64,000 nucleotides of DNA. Origin: Chitinophagaceae bacterium (GTDB lineage: Bacteria > Bacteroidota > Bacteroidia > Chitinophagales > Chitinophagaceae). The notes beneath the pieces are model-generated. The model worked only from the letters and a program-made list of their open reading frames with translations. It ran no database searches and was not told where the DNA came from. The stretch spans positions 1 through 64,000 of the forward strand of contig CANJQU010000011.1 of NCBI GenBank assembly GCA_947476485.1, in the 5' to 3' direction. Made by a program: the position numbers and the translations under genes. Shown here piece by piece: positions 20,508-30,154 of this stretch. How positions within the stretch are numbered: the stretch's first letter is position 1; every line of letters starts with the position of its first letter.

Positions 20508-20536
20508 AAGCCCCCTTCAGGGGGTTGGGGGTTTTA
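20508..20536 (-). repeat. CCCCC-type stop-codon repeat
   Basis: Minus strand TAAAACCCCCAACCCCCTGAAGGGGGCTT directly at the cdsA stop. Confidence 0.8.
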
Positions 20537-21367
20537 CCTCATAAAATAGACGCTATACAAAAACGCAAATGGCGCAGCGAGCAGCAGCGAATCAAAGCGG
20601 TCCAGTGCGCCGCCGTGGCCAGGCATCAAGGTGCCGGAGTCCTTTATATCAGCCATACGTTTCAGCTTCGACTCCATAAGGTCTCCTAATGTGCCGGCAA
20701 TGGTAACGCAAAATGCGAGCGCCATCCAGTCGACGAAGCGATATGTTTCTGAGTAATAACCATAAATCCCTGCAGCCGCCATAGTGAGCACCGCACCGCC
20801 TATTACCCCTTCCCAGGTTTTCTTTGGAGATATGGGAGAGAACTGGTGCTTGCCCATGAACGAGCCAACCAGGTAGGCCATCGTATCGTTGCTCCAGATC
20901 ATACAGATAATGGCTGTCGGTAAATAAAAATCGTAGGTGCGGATGTTGAGGAGCAGCACCATCGGCAAGGTGATGTACATCAATCCTCCGGCAGACTGCA
21001 GCAATGGAAAAAAGGAATTCTTTTTAAACAACACACTTCCTAACAGTAGTATCGCAGGCAGGACAGGCAGCAGCATCAGAATGACCTTTGGGGCAGCGGG
21101 AGCCAGCTCGCTGACTACATTAGCGTATAGCGATAAGACAAGCAGGGCGACCAATTGCACGGCTACAGGCAACCACTTTGACCAATGGGATTCCTTGTCG
21201 ATCTTCTGCACCAGCCTGAAATAATCCCTCAGGCAAAATATGTTTATTAATACGACAAGCCCAAAGAACGGCCACTCGTTGGGGTACAGCAAGCCCGTAA
21301 GCATAATTGCTACAAACACTACGGAACTGCCTAGACGGGTGAAAAATGTGGGCCAGTTGAGCGCCAT
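20534..21367 (-). CDS. cdsA: phosphatidate cytidylyltransferase
   Basis: SPKKTWEGVIGGAVLT...GDLMESKLKRMADIKDSGTLMPGHGGALDRFDSLL. Confidence 0.95.
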   Translation of the reverse strand: MALNWPTFFTRLGSSVVFVAIMLTGLLYPNEWPFFGLVVLINIFCLRDYFRLVQKIDKESHWSKWLPVAVQLVALLVLSLYANVVSELAPAAPKVILMLLPVLPAILLLGSVLFKKNSFFPLLQSAGGLMYITLPMVLLLNIRTYDFYLPTAIICMIWSNDTMAYLVGSFMGKHQFSPISPKKTWEGVIGGAVLTMAAAGIYGYYSETYRFVDWMALAFCVTIAGTLGDLMESKLKRMADIKDSGTLMPGHGGALDRFDSLLLAAPFAFLYSVYFMR

Positions 21368-21404
21368 GAGAAAGATTTGCTACTTAAGTTAAAGATAAAA
21401 ATAT

Positions 21405-22355
21405 TTAGTTTTCATTTCTTTGTTGTTCGATCAGCGCTAACTCCTCGGGTGTAAAATTATCCGACCAGTTAGCTAGCAATGGAGTTTTGTTTTTCAATAG
21501 CAGGTAGAATGATATACCAAATACGATCGCTCCGGCAATGACATAGTATGGTGAAATGAAAGACTGACTTAGATATGACTTCACGGGGCTGTTGAAATTG
21601 CTCATATAGACCAGTATCACCTGCAGGCCATTAAAAGACAGGTGCGCAACTATACTACACCAAAGCGACCCGGTGATATTGTAAATAACTGCCAGCAATA
21701 CCCCGGCCAGGAAAATGGAAACGAAGCCATATATATTGGTATGCGACAATGAAAACAAAGTTGCAGTGAATAGCACAGGGAGCACCATATTACGGCTGCG
21801 CTGTTTCACAAACCGAAGGAGAACGCCACGGAACAACATTTCTTCCCCGAACGCCGGTATAATGGCCATAATCAGGAAGACTTTAACAAAAGTGGCAAAG
21901 GAGGTTATATTCAGAAAAGCATTCATGGTATTATCGTTGGCTTCCTGCTCTGCTTTTATAGCAGCCCCGAAGTTAATTTTGCTGATGAGCCCCTCGATTA
22001 CCTGGAAAACCGGTGTAGCGCCGATCATGATAAGGACAACCAACAGCAACTGAATGCTTTTGCCAGGTGCGCGGAAACCCAGGTATTCCGCCGGTCTGGG
22101 TGTACTCAGGTATGCAAAAAGGAATGCAGGGAGCAAAAACATGGAAAAATTCAATATGCCCTGCATGATAACAGCAACGTGTATCATAGCAGGCGGGCTG
22201 GCAGGGCTTATATGGGCCAGTTGTTCCAGAGCAAAACCGGTGGATTTGGTCAATATTACCGGCACAATGCCCCCGACACCTGAAAGCAGGGTAAAGAACA
22301 TGAGTCCAAACAATAATACCTGCAAGCCCCACGGATAGTCCCGGAAATATCTCAT
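21405..22355 (-). CDS. CPBP family intramembrane metalloprotease (CAAX-like)
   Basis: EEMLFRGVLLRFV; SLSHTNIYGF; multiple TM segments. Confidence 0.92.
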   Translation of the reverse strand: MRYFRDYPWGLQVLLFGLMFFTLLSGVGGIVPVILTKSTGFALEQLAHISPASPPAMIHVAVIMQGILNFSMFLLPAFLFAYLSTPRPAEYLGFRAPGKSIQLLLVVLIMIGATPVFQVIEGLISKINFGAAIKAEQEANDNTMNAFLNITSFATFVKVFLIMAIIPAFGEEMLFRGVLLRFVKQRSRNMVLPVLFTATLFSLSHTNIYGFVSIFLAGVLLAVIYNITGSLWCSIVAHLSFNGLQVILVYMSNFNSPVKSYLSQSFISPYYVIAGAIVFGISFYLLLKNKTPLLANWSDNFTPEELALIEQQRNEN

Positions 22356-22520
22356 TTTAACACTAATTAACTGCCGCTATAGCGCGTAGTGGCTGCAAAG
22401 GTAACTATTGGCTTAATTATTGCTCAGAATAAATATGCCTCTTAACAATACGCCGTCTCCAGTTTTCTGCGTATATAAAGGGAATTTTAATTATTTTTGC
22501 AGGTTATTACCACACAGTGA

Positions 22521-24449
22521 ATGGAAGAAATAGCAGCAGGGCCACTACTTAGCGAGATCAACACTCCCGATGACCTTAAGAAGCTGAATAAGAACCAGCT
22601 AAAACAGGTTTGCGACGAATTACGGCAGTTTATTGTAGACTGTGTAAGCGTACATGGCGGGCATTTTGGGGCCAGCCTAGGCGTGGTGGAGCTTACTGTA
22701 GCCCTTCATTATGTATTTAATACACCGGATGACCAACTGGTATGGGACGTAGGCCACCAGGCTTATGGCCATAAGATACTTACCGGCAGGCGGCAGGTGT
22801 TTCACACCAACCGTAAGTATGGCGGCATCAGCGGATTCCCTAAGCGCAGTGAGAGTGAGTATGATACATTTGGAGTAGGGCACTCATCGACTTCTATCTC
22901 GGCGGCACTGGGTATGGCCATCGCATCTAAATATAAGGGTGAAGAACACCGCAGGCACATAGCCGTTATAGGCGATGGCGCCATGACAGCCGGCCTGCCT
23001 TTTGAGGCGCTGAACCATGCAGGTGTGAGCAATGCGAATGTGCTCATTATCCTGAACGATAATAATATGTCTATAGACCCTAACGTAGGGGGCCTAAAAG
23101 AGTACTTAACCGATATTACCACATCGCATTCCTATAACAGGTTCCGTGATGATGTGTGGAAAGTGCTGGGTAAATTACCTACCAAGGATTTCCAAAGGCT
23201 GGCGTCTAAAATAGAAGCCGGGATAAAGGGCGTGGTATCCAAGAGCAGTAATTTATTTGAGGCGCTGGGTTTACGTTACTTTGGCCCAATAGACGGACAT
23301 AATGTGCTGAAGCTTGCCGAAACACTGAAGGGCCTGAATGATATACCCGGCCCAAAGCTGCTGCATATTAAAACTGTGAAAGGCAAAGGATATGGACTTG
23401 CCGAAAAGGACCAGACCCTGTGGCATGCACCCGGCACATTTGATAAGATAACAGGGAAGATCAATAAAAAAATAATCACGGTACCTGAGCCTCCTAAGTA
23501 CCAGGATGTGTTCGGACATACATTAGTGGAACTGGCGGAAAAGAACAAACTCATCATGGGCATCACACCGGCTATGCCATCGGGCTGCTCGCTGAAATTC
23601 ATGATGGATGCCATGCCCGACCGCGCTATAGACGTAGGTATTGCCGAGCAGCATGCCGTGACGCTGAGCGCCGGTATGGCTACACAGGGGCTTAAAGTAT
23701 TCTGTAACATATACAGCAGCTTTATGCAGCGAGCCTATGACATGGTGATACATGATGTGGCTATTCAAAAGCTGCCGGTGGTCTTCTGTCTCGACAGAGC
23801 CGGACTGGTGGGCGATGACGGGCCAACGCACCATGGCGCATACGATCTTGCGTTTATGCGTTGCATACCAAACATAATCGTTGCCGCACCAATGAACGAG
23901 GCAGAACTGCGCAACATGATGTACACCGCCCAGCTACCGGAAATTGATGCGCCATATACCATCCGCTACCCACGTGGGCAGGGTGTGATGCCGCAGTGGC
24001 GCACACCGTTTGAAAAAATAGAAACAGGTACCGGCCGCAAAATATGCGATGGACAGGAAGTGGCAATATTGACGATCGGTCACCCCGGTAACTTTGCGGT
24101 AGCTGCATGTAAAATGCTGGCTGAAGAAGAACTTTTCCCGGCACACTACGATATGCGCTTTGTGAAGCCGCTTGATGAATTGATGCTGCACGAAATTGCG
24201 CATAAATTCAATAAGATAGTGACCGTGGAAGACGGTACTGTAGTGGGTGGTTTTGGTAGTGCAATACTGGAGTTCATGGCAGCAAACAATTACACACCCG
24301 AAGTGACCATACTGGGCATACCGGACAGGATAGTGGAGCATGGCAAACCAGAGGAACTGCACCGCGAGTGCGGCTATGATGCCAAGGCCATTGCCGATGC
24401 AGTGCGCGAAATAGCGGGTGTAAAGGTGTTTGCAGGATCATTGGTTTAA
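22521..24449 (+). CDS. dxs: 1-deoxy-D-xylulose-5-phosphate synthase
   Basis: GHFGASLGVVELTVALHYVFNTPDDQLVWDVGHQAYGHKILTGRR; IGDGAMTAGLPFEALNHAG; DVGIAEQHAVTLSAGMA. Confidence 0.97.
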   Translation: MEEIAAGPLLSEINTPDDLKKLNKNQLKQVCDELRQFIVDCVSVHGGHFGASLGVVELTVALHYVFNTPDDQLVWDVGHQAYGHKILTGRRQVFHTNRKYGGISGFPKRSESEYDTFGVGHSSTSISAALGMAIASKYKGEEHRRHIAVIGDGAMTAGLPFEALNHAGVSNANVLIILNDNNMSIDPNVGGLKEYLTDITTSHSYNRFRDDVWKVLGKLPTKDFQRLASKIEAGIKGVVSKSSNLFEALGLRYFGPIDGHNVLKLAETLKGLNDIPGPKLLHIKTVKGKGYGLAEKDQTLWHAPGTFDKITGKINKKIITVPEPPKYQDVFGHTLVELAEKNKLIMGITPAMPSGCSLKFMMDAMPDRAIDVGIAEQHAVTLSAGMATQGLKVFCNIYSSFMQRAYDMVIHDVAIQKLPVVFCLDRAGLVGDDGPTHHGAYDLAFMRCIPNIIVAAPMNEAELRNMMYTAQLPEIDAPYTIRYPRGQGVMPQWRTPFEKIETGTGRKICDGQEVAILTIGHPGNFAVAACKMLAEEELFPAHYDMRFVKPLDELMLHEIAHKFNKIVTVEDGTVVGGFGSAILEFMAANNYTPEVTILGIPDRIVEHGKPEELHRECGYDAKAIADAVREIAGVKVFAGSLV

Positions 24450-24497
24450 TTGATCGTGGCATTTTGCTTTAATTTTTCAACATTTCAACCTATAACT

Positions 24498-24505
24498 TAC
24501 CTTTG
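24498..24505 (+). promoter_or_regulatory. -7 box TACCTTTG
   Basis: TAnnTTTG just upstream of ATG 24510. Confidence 0.5.
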
Positions 24506-24509
24506 CCAT

Positions 24510-25535
24510 ATGAACACAGAAACCAGACTCCGGAAACTACTGGAAGACCAGATACTGATAATAGATGGTGCGATGGGCACCATGGTGCAGCGCTATAAAC
24601 TACAGGAGGCAGATTATCGCGGGGACAGGTTCAGGAACTGGCATACCGATGTAAAGGGAAACAACGACCTGCTGTGCATTACACAGCCGCACATCATAAG
24701 GGAGATACATAAAAAATACCTGCAGGCAGGCGCAAATATTATTGAAACCAACACCTTTAATGCTCAGGTGATCTCGCTGGCTGACTACGATATGCAACCG
24801 CTGGCTTATGAGCTGAATGTGGCCGCTGCCAGGGTGGCGCGTGAAGCGATCACTGAATACATGGCCGAAAACAGCCTGCAGTCTGCTGATGTTTTTGTTG
24901 CCGGCGCCATAGGGCCGATGAACAAAACGCTGTCGCTATCGCCGGATGTAAATAACCCTGGCTACCGGGCGGTAACATTTGATGAGGTGGCCGATGCATA
25001 TTATGAGCAGATAAAAGGACTGGTAGACGGCGGAGTGGATATACTGGTTGTTGAAACTATTTTCGACACGCTGAATGCCAAGGCCGCTATTTACGCTATC
25101 AACAAATACTTCAGGGATACAAAGAAGGAGAAACTACCGGTGATGATTTCCGGTACGATCACAGATGCATCTGGCCGCACACTGAGTGGGCAGACACTGG
25201 AGGCTTTCTATATATCGGTAATGCATGCCAACCCTATCAGTATAGGGCTCAACTGCGCACTGGGTGCAGAGCAGATGCGCCCGCACGTGGAAGAGCTGGC
25301 ACAAATAGCTGCATGCTATGTAAGTGCATACCCTAATGCCGGCCTGCCAAATGCTATGGGCGAGTATGACGAAAGCCCCGAGCATACTGCATGGGTCATT
25401 TCGGAATGGGCTAAGGAAGGATGGGTGAACCTGGTTGGCGGCTGCTGCGGCACAACCCCTGACCATATTGCCGCTATTGCCAAAAGCATGAAAAAATATA
25501 GTCCCCGCCCGTTGCCGGAAATGGAGGTTGCGTAA
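24510..25535 (+). CDS. homocysteine S-methyltransferase domain (N-terminal MetH module only)
   Basis: [40 protein letters not shown] zinc site; stops before folate/B12 domains. Confidence 0.93.
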   Translation: MNTETRLRKLLEDQILIIDGAMGTMVQRYKLQEADYRGDRFRNWHTDVKGNNDLLCITQPHIIREIHKKYLQAGANIIETNTFNAQVISLADYDMQPLAYELNVAAARVAREAITEYMAENSLQSADVFVAGAIGPMNKTLSLSPDVNNPGYRAVTFDEVADAYYEQIKGLVDGGVDILVVETIFDTLNAKAAIYAINKYFRDTKKEKLPVMISGTITDASGRTLSGQTLEAFYISVMHANPISIGLNCALGAEQMRPHVEELAQIAACYVSAYPNAGLPNAMGEYDESPEHTAWVISEWAKEGWVNLVGGCCGTTPDHIAAIAKSMKKYSPRPLPEMEVA

Positions 25536-25612
25536 TTAGTTCCCGATAGTTTTTATATTTAGAGGCACGTAGCGAATACTATGTGCCTCTTTTGTCTAAT
25601 AGTGAATGCCGT

Positions 25613-27034
25613 ATGAGACCTTTGCTTGGTGCGCTGCTGTTTTTTACTTCTTCTTCCTTTGCGCAGGATAGTGTAAAACTGTCCGGTAACATCGTGAATC
25701 GAGCATCAGACAGCCTTGTAGTTACCTACAATGACAATCGTATCGCCTACTACCCAAATGAATTTTTCGCGCGAATTGATGATAAGGGTAATTTTTCGCT
25801 GGCCTTCCCGGTGCCGCATGGGGTATACACGCAGGCCACTATAGTAAATGGCAGCAGGCGCACAGAATTGATCTTGCATGCAGGCGATAGTCTGACCATG
25901 ACCGCCGATGCGCGGCACTTTGACAGCACTATACATTTCAACGGCCGCGGCTGCGAAATTCAAAATTTCATTGTATCGCATACAATGGCGATGGGCAGGA
26001 TAAACACTTATGCTACTAAGGTAAAGACAGACATCAATAAAGAGCCGGCGGACTTTCTGAAAGCTATTGCCAACGAAAAGAATGTAGAAACTGATTTCCT
26101 TAATAAGCATAAAGCAGGTCTCCCACCGTCGTTCATCAGTTTCTGGGAGCAGCTGTTTGTGTACTATAACTACTTTTTCATTGAGCAGTATCCGCAGACA
26201 CATGCTATGGTAAAGGTGAGGCGGTATACGGACACAATACCGGATGCAAACTTTTCGGTGGTGGCGCAACTGCCTAATGCTTTTAATGATTCCCTGCTGC
26301 AGGTGCCGTCTTACCTGCTCTATCTTACGGGGGTTTTTGAGATCAAGCTCAAAGCGGCCGGGTATTCTTATCGTACCGGAGACACAGCGGCCTACCGTCG
26401 CTTCCAGGACAGTGTGGTGAGTTTGGTATATAAACTAATGCCCTCGAAGAGCGCGGAATTCTACCTGGCTCAAAACCTTTATGGCCGGGCACGTAACCAA
26501 CCTTTAGAAAAGACGGAAAACATGTATGCAGCCTTCAAAAAGCGCTGGCCAAAAAGTGAATACCTTCTTATGCTTGACAAGCAGGTGGCTCTGGCTGAGC
26601 GGCTGGCACCGGGACAACCCGCACCGGATTTTGACATCATCACTCCCGATGGTAAGCATACAAAACTGTCTGAACTCAAGGGCAAAGTGGTGTATATAGA
26701 CTTCTGGGCAAGCTGGTGCAAGCAGTGTGTGGGTGAGATCATAAAGGGAGCTAAAATGAAAGAGCTCCTTAGAAAAAAGCCGCTGGAATTTGTGTATGTA
26801 TCTATAGACAATGACACAACTGCTGACAATATGCTGATCGAAAAGTATAAAATGGAAGGGCTATTTACCCACGCCACCGGTGCATGGAATGCCCGTGAGG
26901 TGCAGCTTTATGGGGTGACGTCGCTGCCGGCATACTTCCTTATCGATGAGTATGGAAAATTCGCGATGCAAAACCCGCCGACTTTTCTGCAGTCGACAGA
27001 GCTGATACTCGCTATTGAGAAGCTGTTCCGGTAG
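25613..27034 (+). CDS. TlpA/AhpC-TSA-like thiol-disulfide protein with N-terminal DUF4369-like domain
   Basis: GKVVYIDFWASWCKQCVGEIIKGAKMKELL; signal peptide MRPLLGALLFFTSSSFAQ. Confidence 0.9.
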   Translation: MRPLLGALLFFTSSSFAQDSVKLSGNIVNRASDSLVVTYNDNRIAYYPNEFFARIDDKGNFSLAFPVPHGVYTQATIVNGSRRTELILHAGDSLTMTADARHFDSTIHFNGRGCEIQNFIVSHTMAMGRINTYATKVKTDINKEPADFLKAIANEKNVETDFLNKHKAGLPPSFISFWEQLFVYYNYFFIEQYPQTHAMVKVRRYTDTIPDANFSVVAQLPNAFNDSLLQVPSYLLYLTGVFEIKLKAAGYSYRTGDTAAYRRFQDSVVSLVYKLMPSKSAEFYLAQNLYGRARNQPLEKTENMYAAFKKRWPKSEYLLMLDKQVALAERLAPGQPAPDFDIITPDGKHTKLSELKGKVVYIDFWASWCKQCVGEIIKGAKMKELLRKKPLEFVYVSIDNDTTADNMLIEKYKMEGLFTHATGAWNAREVQLYGVTSLPAYFLIDEYGKFAMQNPPTFLQSTELILAIEKLFR

Positions 27035-27111
27035 TTGATTAACCGCGGAGGCGCAGAGACGCTAAGGTTTATACGGGGTTTGGTTTTGTTCGCAAAGGTT
27101 TTAGTGGGATA

Positions 27112-27654
27112 CTATACTGTTCGTTCGCTTTTCAGAAGGCCTGCTACTACTACGTCTTCCGGCATACCATTGCGCAGGATGCTCTGCCGGATAATGCCTT
27201 CGATCTTAAAGCCCAGGCGCTTTGCTATTCGTGCGCTTCGCTCGTTGGCGCTCACAAAGTGTATCTCTATTTTGTTGAGTCCCAGTTTGTCGAACAGGAA
27301 GGCCACAAAGGCCGTGATGCTTTTGGTCATGATCCCCTTGCCCTGATGTCCTTCGCTGATCCAGTAGCCTATCTCTGCTCTTTTTAATTGTTGCTCCCAA
27401 TGGTGCAGTCCTATGCCGCCAATAATTTTGTTGTCACATACAATACAGAGATCCAGCCCCTCCTGGTTATGTGCTTTTTGCAGTGAGCTCTGAATGAATT
27501 CGAGTGATTGCTCCGGCCTTACGGTTTTATCGACCCAGTCGAGCCAGGGGTGCAGGTGCTTGCGGGAAGCGTTGATCGTATCAAACAGCTCCTGTGCATC
27601 GCCAACCTCGAATGAGCGAAGCTGTATGTTATCGTCTATGGTTATTGATACCAC
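27112..27654 (-). CDS. GNAT N-acetyltransferase (RimJ/RimL type)
   Basis: GGIGLHHWEQQLKRAEIGYWISEGHQGKGIMTKSITAFVAFLFDKLGLNKIEIHFVSANERSARIAKRLGFKIEG. Confidence 0.93.
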   Translation of the reverse strand: MVSITIDDNIQLRSFEVGDAQELFDTINASRKHLHPWLDWVDKTVRPEQSLEFIQSSLQKAHNQEGLDLCIVCDNKIIGGIGLHHWEQQLKRAEIGYWISEGHQGKGIMTKSITAFVAFLFDKLGLNKIEIHFVSANERSARIAKRLGFKIEGIIRQSILRNGMPEDVVVAGLLKSERTV

Positions 27655-27708
27655 TTAAGAACAGGCAATGTTTAAAAGGTAAACAAATTGAATTCCTATC
27701 TTCCTAGC

Positions 27709-27848
27709 CCCGGCCTTTCAGGCTGGGGGAAATGATCAGCAAAGAAATCAGGCTTTAGCCAAAATACGTAATAAAATACCCTTGCTGTGCTAGATTTGGC
27801 TAAAGCCAGTAGTCTTTGTTCTTTGCTCCCCCGACCTAAAGGTCGGGG
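27709..27848. repeat. REPIN-like inverted pair of palindromic repeats
   Basis: CCCCGGCCTTTCAGGCTGGGG (27709-27729) + GGCTTTAGCC (27751-27760) ... GGCTAAAGCC (27798-27807) + CCCCGACCTAAAGGTCGGGG (27829-27848). Confidence 0.8.
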
Positions 27849-27950
27849 CAACTAAGCTGATTTTCTTAAAGGTGTAATTTACTACCGCAAAAATATTCGA
27901 GCTAAATTATTTCCTCCGATCATTTTTAGCCGCAAAAGCTAAATAGATGG

Positions 27951-27979
27951 TGCCCCCTTTAGGGGGTCAGGGGGTTTAA
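27951..27979 (-). repeat. CCCCC-type stop-codon repeat overlapping lpxD-like 3' end
   Basis: Minus strand TTAAACCCCCTGACCCCCTAAAGGGGGCA; encodes ...LNPLTP*. Confidence 0.8.
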
Positions 27980-28909
27980 TTTTGCCCACATTTCCGGTAT
28001 ACGCTTTATCCATGCCAACTCACGCATCTTTGTCTTCGCATCGACCACCGGCGATCCGAAATAAGTTTTACCACCTTCCAGGCTTGCCGGCACACCGCTC
28101 TGTGCCAGCACCACGGCACCCTTACCTATGGTCAGGTCTTTGCTCACACCTACCTGGCCCCACAGTATCACCTCATCTTCTATTATGGCCTTACCGCCTA
28201 TACCCACCTGTGCTGCAAACAGGCAGTTCCTACCGATCACCGCACCATGGCCTATGTGTATATGATTATCCAGCTTGGTACCACGGCCTACGATGGTATC
28301 GCCACTTACTCCCTTATCTATGGTAGTGCCTGCGCCTATCTCCACATCATTCTCTATCACCACGCGGCCGCAGCTGTCCATTTTGTTGTATTGTACTTCA
28401 TCACTCTTGCGGCGCTTGTAGTAGAATGCATCGGCACCCAGCACACAGCCGGCGTGAATAATTACATTATCGCCGATCACACAATGGTCATATATCGTGA
28501 CGTTTGGATGAATGAGGCAGTTGCGGCCGATGCGCACATGATTGCCCACAAAAACCCCGGGCTGTATATGTGTGCCTTCGCCGATCACTGCGCTATCGCT
28601 GATCATTTTAGTCGCCGGCTCAAATGGGGAGAACCGTTTCACCAGTTTCACGTAGGCGTTGAATGGCTCATCGGTCACCAGCAGCGTCTTGCCATCGGGG
28701 CAGGGCACTTCTTTATTTATGATGATAACTGTAGCCGCAGAATTGAGACAAGCATTATAGTACTTCTCATAATCGACAAACGAAATATCTCCTGCTATTA
28801 CCTTATGTATCTCATTTATACCCGTGGCTTCCTGGTCTTTGTTCCCGATGAGCTTAGCTTCCGTAAACTCAGCGATCCATTGCACCGGAACAGGTTTTTC
28901 AAACTTCAT
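27959..28909 (-). CDS. lpxD: UDP-3-O-acylglucosamine N-acyltransferase-like (LpxD, hexapeptide repeats)
   Basis: Hexapeptide repeats VRIGRNCLIHPNVTIYDHCVIGDNVIIHAGCVLGADAF; HIHIGHGAVIGRNCLFAAQVGIGGKAIIEDEVILWGQVGVSKDLTIG. Confidence 0.85.
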   Translation of the reverse strand: MKFEKPVPVQWIAEFTEAKLIGNKDQEATGINEIHKVIAGDISFVDYEKYYNACLNSAATVIIINKEVPCPDGKTLLVTDEPFNAYVKLVKRFSPFEPATKMISDSAVIGEGTHIQPGVFVGNHVRIGRNCLIHPNVTIYDHCVIGDNVIIHAGCVLGADAFYYKRRKSDEVQYNKMDSCGRVVIENDVEIGAGTTIDKGVSGDTIVGRGTKLDNHIHIGHGAVIGRNCLFAAQVGIGGKAIIEDEVILWGQVGVSKDLTIGKGAVVLAQSGVPASLEGGKTYFGSPVVDAKTKMRELAWIKRIPEMWAKLNPLTP

Positions 28910-29032
28910 ATATTATACTTTGCCGCAAAAATACAACTTTGAGTGGGGGATTTTTAAAAAGGATGAATATTGGGCGGTATCCGCATTATCCTGGAACTCA
29001 TGGCTTAAATAACAGAGAAGGAAGGTAAGCTG

Positions 29033-29404
29033 CTATTGACTAGCAAAGTTAATTTCCTTAAACAGAGGGAAAAATTCATTGTATGGCTCAGTGATCTCTA
29101 TTATTACATTTGTATCAATAAAAACTCTTCCTTCTTCCCATTTTCGATTATCAATCGTAAAATAAATCAATGTAAAATCACCATAATCATTTGCCTTCCA
29201 GTTACCTGATACCTCTCTATCTTTATATTCAACAATGAATGACTTATCACTATTCAGAAAAAGTTTAGGTAAATCATAGTGTGACTTGCTATCAATTAAA
29301 ACATAGTTTTTCACTTCATATTTACCGACTATCTCTCTTTCATTTCTATTCATGCACGAGCACAACAATAACAAAGGCAATAACTGTTTATAAATCCGAC
29401 CCAT
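29033..29404 (-). CDS. putative lipoprotein, hypothetical
   Basis: N-terminal lipobox-like LLPLLLLCSC. Confidence 0.6.
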   Translation of the reverse strand: MGRIYKQLLPLLLLCSCMNRNEREIVGKYEVKNYVLIDSKSHYDLPKLFLNSDKSFIVEYKDREVSGNWKANDYGDFTLIYFTIDNRKWEEGRVFIDTNVIIEITEPYNEFFPLFKEINFASQ

Positions 29405-29510
29405 ATTAATGCGTGTTAGTGGTAAAAAATGATCGGCAATTATAAGGACTTGACTTTACGTTCCCGCTGAGTCTCTCCCTTTCTCAGCACTCTGCGGCAT
29501 TCAGGTACAA

Positions 29511-29789
29511 CTAGTGTTCATACTTTTCGCTCAGCGAATACAGTGTATCAGGGCTAAAATCGAGTGGGGCAGGATTGATCGTACCATCAAGCTCTCTGAT
29601 TTTAGCGAGGCCGTCCCATTTTAATGTAGGATAATCATCCAAGGTTACAGAATTAAACACGTCCGGCTTTTTTAGTGCGGGAAAGCTTGACAATAGCGAA
29701 TCGAAATTTATTTTCCTTTTTTCACCGTTTTCAAAAACAACAGTAATCGTATAAGGTTGTATGGCAACAATGGATTTTATGAAATGCAT
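29511..29789 (-). CDS. DUF2442 domain protein
   Basis: VVFENGEKRKINFDSLL...TLKWDGLAKIRELDGTINPAPLDFSPDTLY. Confidence 0.75.
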   Translation of the reverse strand: MHFIKSIVAIQPYTITVVFENGEKRKINFDSLLSSFPALKKPDVFNSVTLDDYPTLKWDGLAKIRELDGTINPAPLDFSPDTLYSLSEKYEH

Positions 29790-29794
29790 AAGCT

Positions 29795-30058
29795 CTACTT
29801 TAATGGTTCTATCCGTGAAATAATACCTCCTTCCCTAAGAGATTCTTTATAGTTACTCATAAGTTCATCTCTATGTAGTTCAGTCCATGCCTGTACCAGT
29901 CTCAATGCCCTTTTCGGCAACGTGCCTTCTATTATCTCACCATCTGAAATACTAATTTGAGCTTTAAATTCTCCATAGTCCGCGTGAAAATGTGGAGGCA
30001 CATGATCATAAAAAAACATCCTTATGATAATACCATAAAAGCGGCATATTTCAGGCAT
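29795..30058 (-). CDS. DUF4160 domain protein
   Basis: MPEICRFYGIIIRMFFYDHVPPHFHADYGEFKAQISISDGEIIEG. Confidence 0.9.
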   Translation of the reverse strand: MPEICRFYGIIIRMFFYDHVPPHFHADYGEFKAQISISDGEIIEGTLPKRALRLVQAWTELHRDELMSNYKESLREGGIISRIEPLK

Positions 30059-30154
30059 AATATATTTTATTACAAAATTAGTGCTAATTTCTACATAATC
30101 CTTAACGACAGCTCCATCAATTCATCCCACAAACTATTTTACCTTAGCACCATC

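Noticed and set aside
28247-28942. 231-aa plus ORF opposite lpxD
   Set aside because: Antisense to hexapeptide repeats of the LpxD-like gene; Tyr/His/Ile-rich shadow translation.
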